Part shown: positions 5,312 through 5,358 of the stretch, in pieces
How the letters are laid out: the number at the start of each line of letters is the position of its first letter
Position numbering within the stretch: position 1 is the first letter of the stretch
The notes under the pieces: generated by a model
What the model was told of the DNA's origin: nothing
Database searches by the model: none
Seen by the model: the letters and a program-made list of their open reading frames with translations, nothing else
Program-made: the position numbers and the translations under genes
Source: Methanosarcinales archaeon
GTDB lineage: Archaea > Halobacteriota > Syntropharchaeia > Alkanophagales > Methanospirareceae
Direction: 5' to 3'
DNA length: 5,358 nt
NCBI GenBank assembly: GCA_030621945.1
Contig: JAUXGS010000082.1
Location: 1 to 5,358, forward strand

Positions 5312-5358
5312 CGATTCCTTTTTCGCAACCATTAAGCGAGAGCATAATTGACTGCCGA

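Noticed and set aside
1..5358. CRISPR arrays, insertion sequences, tRNA or rRNA genes
   Set aside because: No spaced direct repeats, transposase-like frames, terminal inverted repeats or cloverleaf-like segments were seen; the window is nearly filled by biosynthetic genes.

Overview
The window is a tetrapyrrole locus centred on coenzyme F430, the nickel cofactor of methyl-coenzyme M reductase. It holds three genes of the dedicated F430 pathway: cfbA (sirohydrochlorin nickelochelatase), cfbB (Ni-sirohydrochlorin a,c-diamide synthase) and cfbC (NifH-like reductase component). It also holds three genes that supply the precursor: hemA, sirC and a truncated hemB. F430 genes imply an archaeon that makes or oxidises methane or another alkane through Mcr. 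The textbook archaeal ribosome site GGTGA before cfbA and AT-rich TATA-like boxes fit this. A sirC-hemA-hemB order is what I recall from Methanosarcina-type Euryarchaeota, but the sequence alone does not fix the genus, and an ANME or other uncultured lineage is equally possible.

Layout. On the minus strand, transcribed from about 3640 down to 1, lies a tight run cfbB, sirC, hemA, hemB. cfbB and sirC are 39 bp apart, with a perfect inverted repeat in the gap. sirC and hemA overlap by 8 bp. hemB starts about 60 bp after hemA and runs off the left edge. On the plus strand cfbC diverges from cfbB across only 54 bp. After cfbC comes a 216 bp AT-rich gap with a weak terminator and a small palindrome, then cfbA with its own promoter and ribosome site. 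A GC-stem, oligo-T terminator follows cfbA. The last ~45 bases hold no recognisable gene.

How the genes work together. HemA reduces glutamyl-tRNA to glutamate semialdehyde, and HemB makes porphobilinogen from 5-aminolevulinate. After uroporphyrinogen III and precorrin-2 are made by enzymes not in this window, SirC oxidises precorrin-2 to sirohydrochlorin. CfbA inserts nickel, CfbB amidates the a and c acetate side chains, and CfbC feeds electrons to CfbD for reductive cyclisation. cfbD, cfbE, hemL, hemC, hemD and cobA are not visible here and should lie elsewhere.

Nothing here is a wholly new system: all the genes belong to known families. The items most worth a second look are non-coding: the very compact divergent cfbB/cfbC promoter with several dyads, the inverted repeat before sirC, and a palindrome before cfbA built from two half-sites identical to those of the bacterial nickel repressor NikR, though in swapped order.
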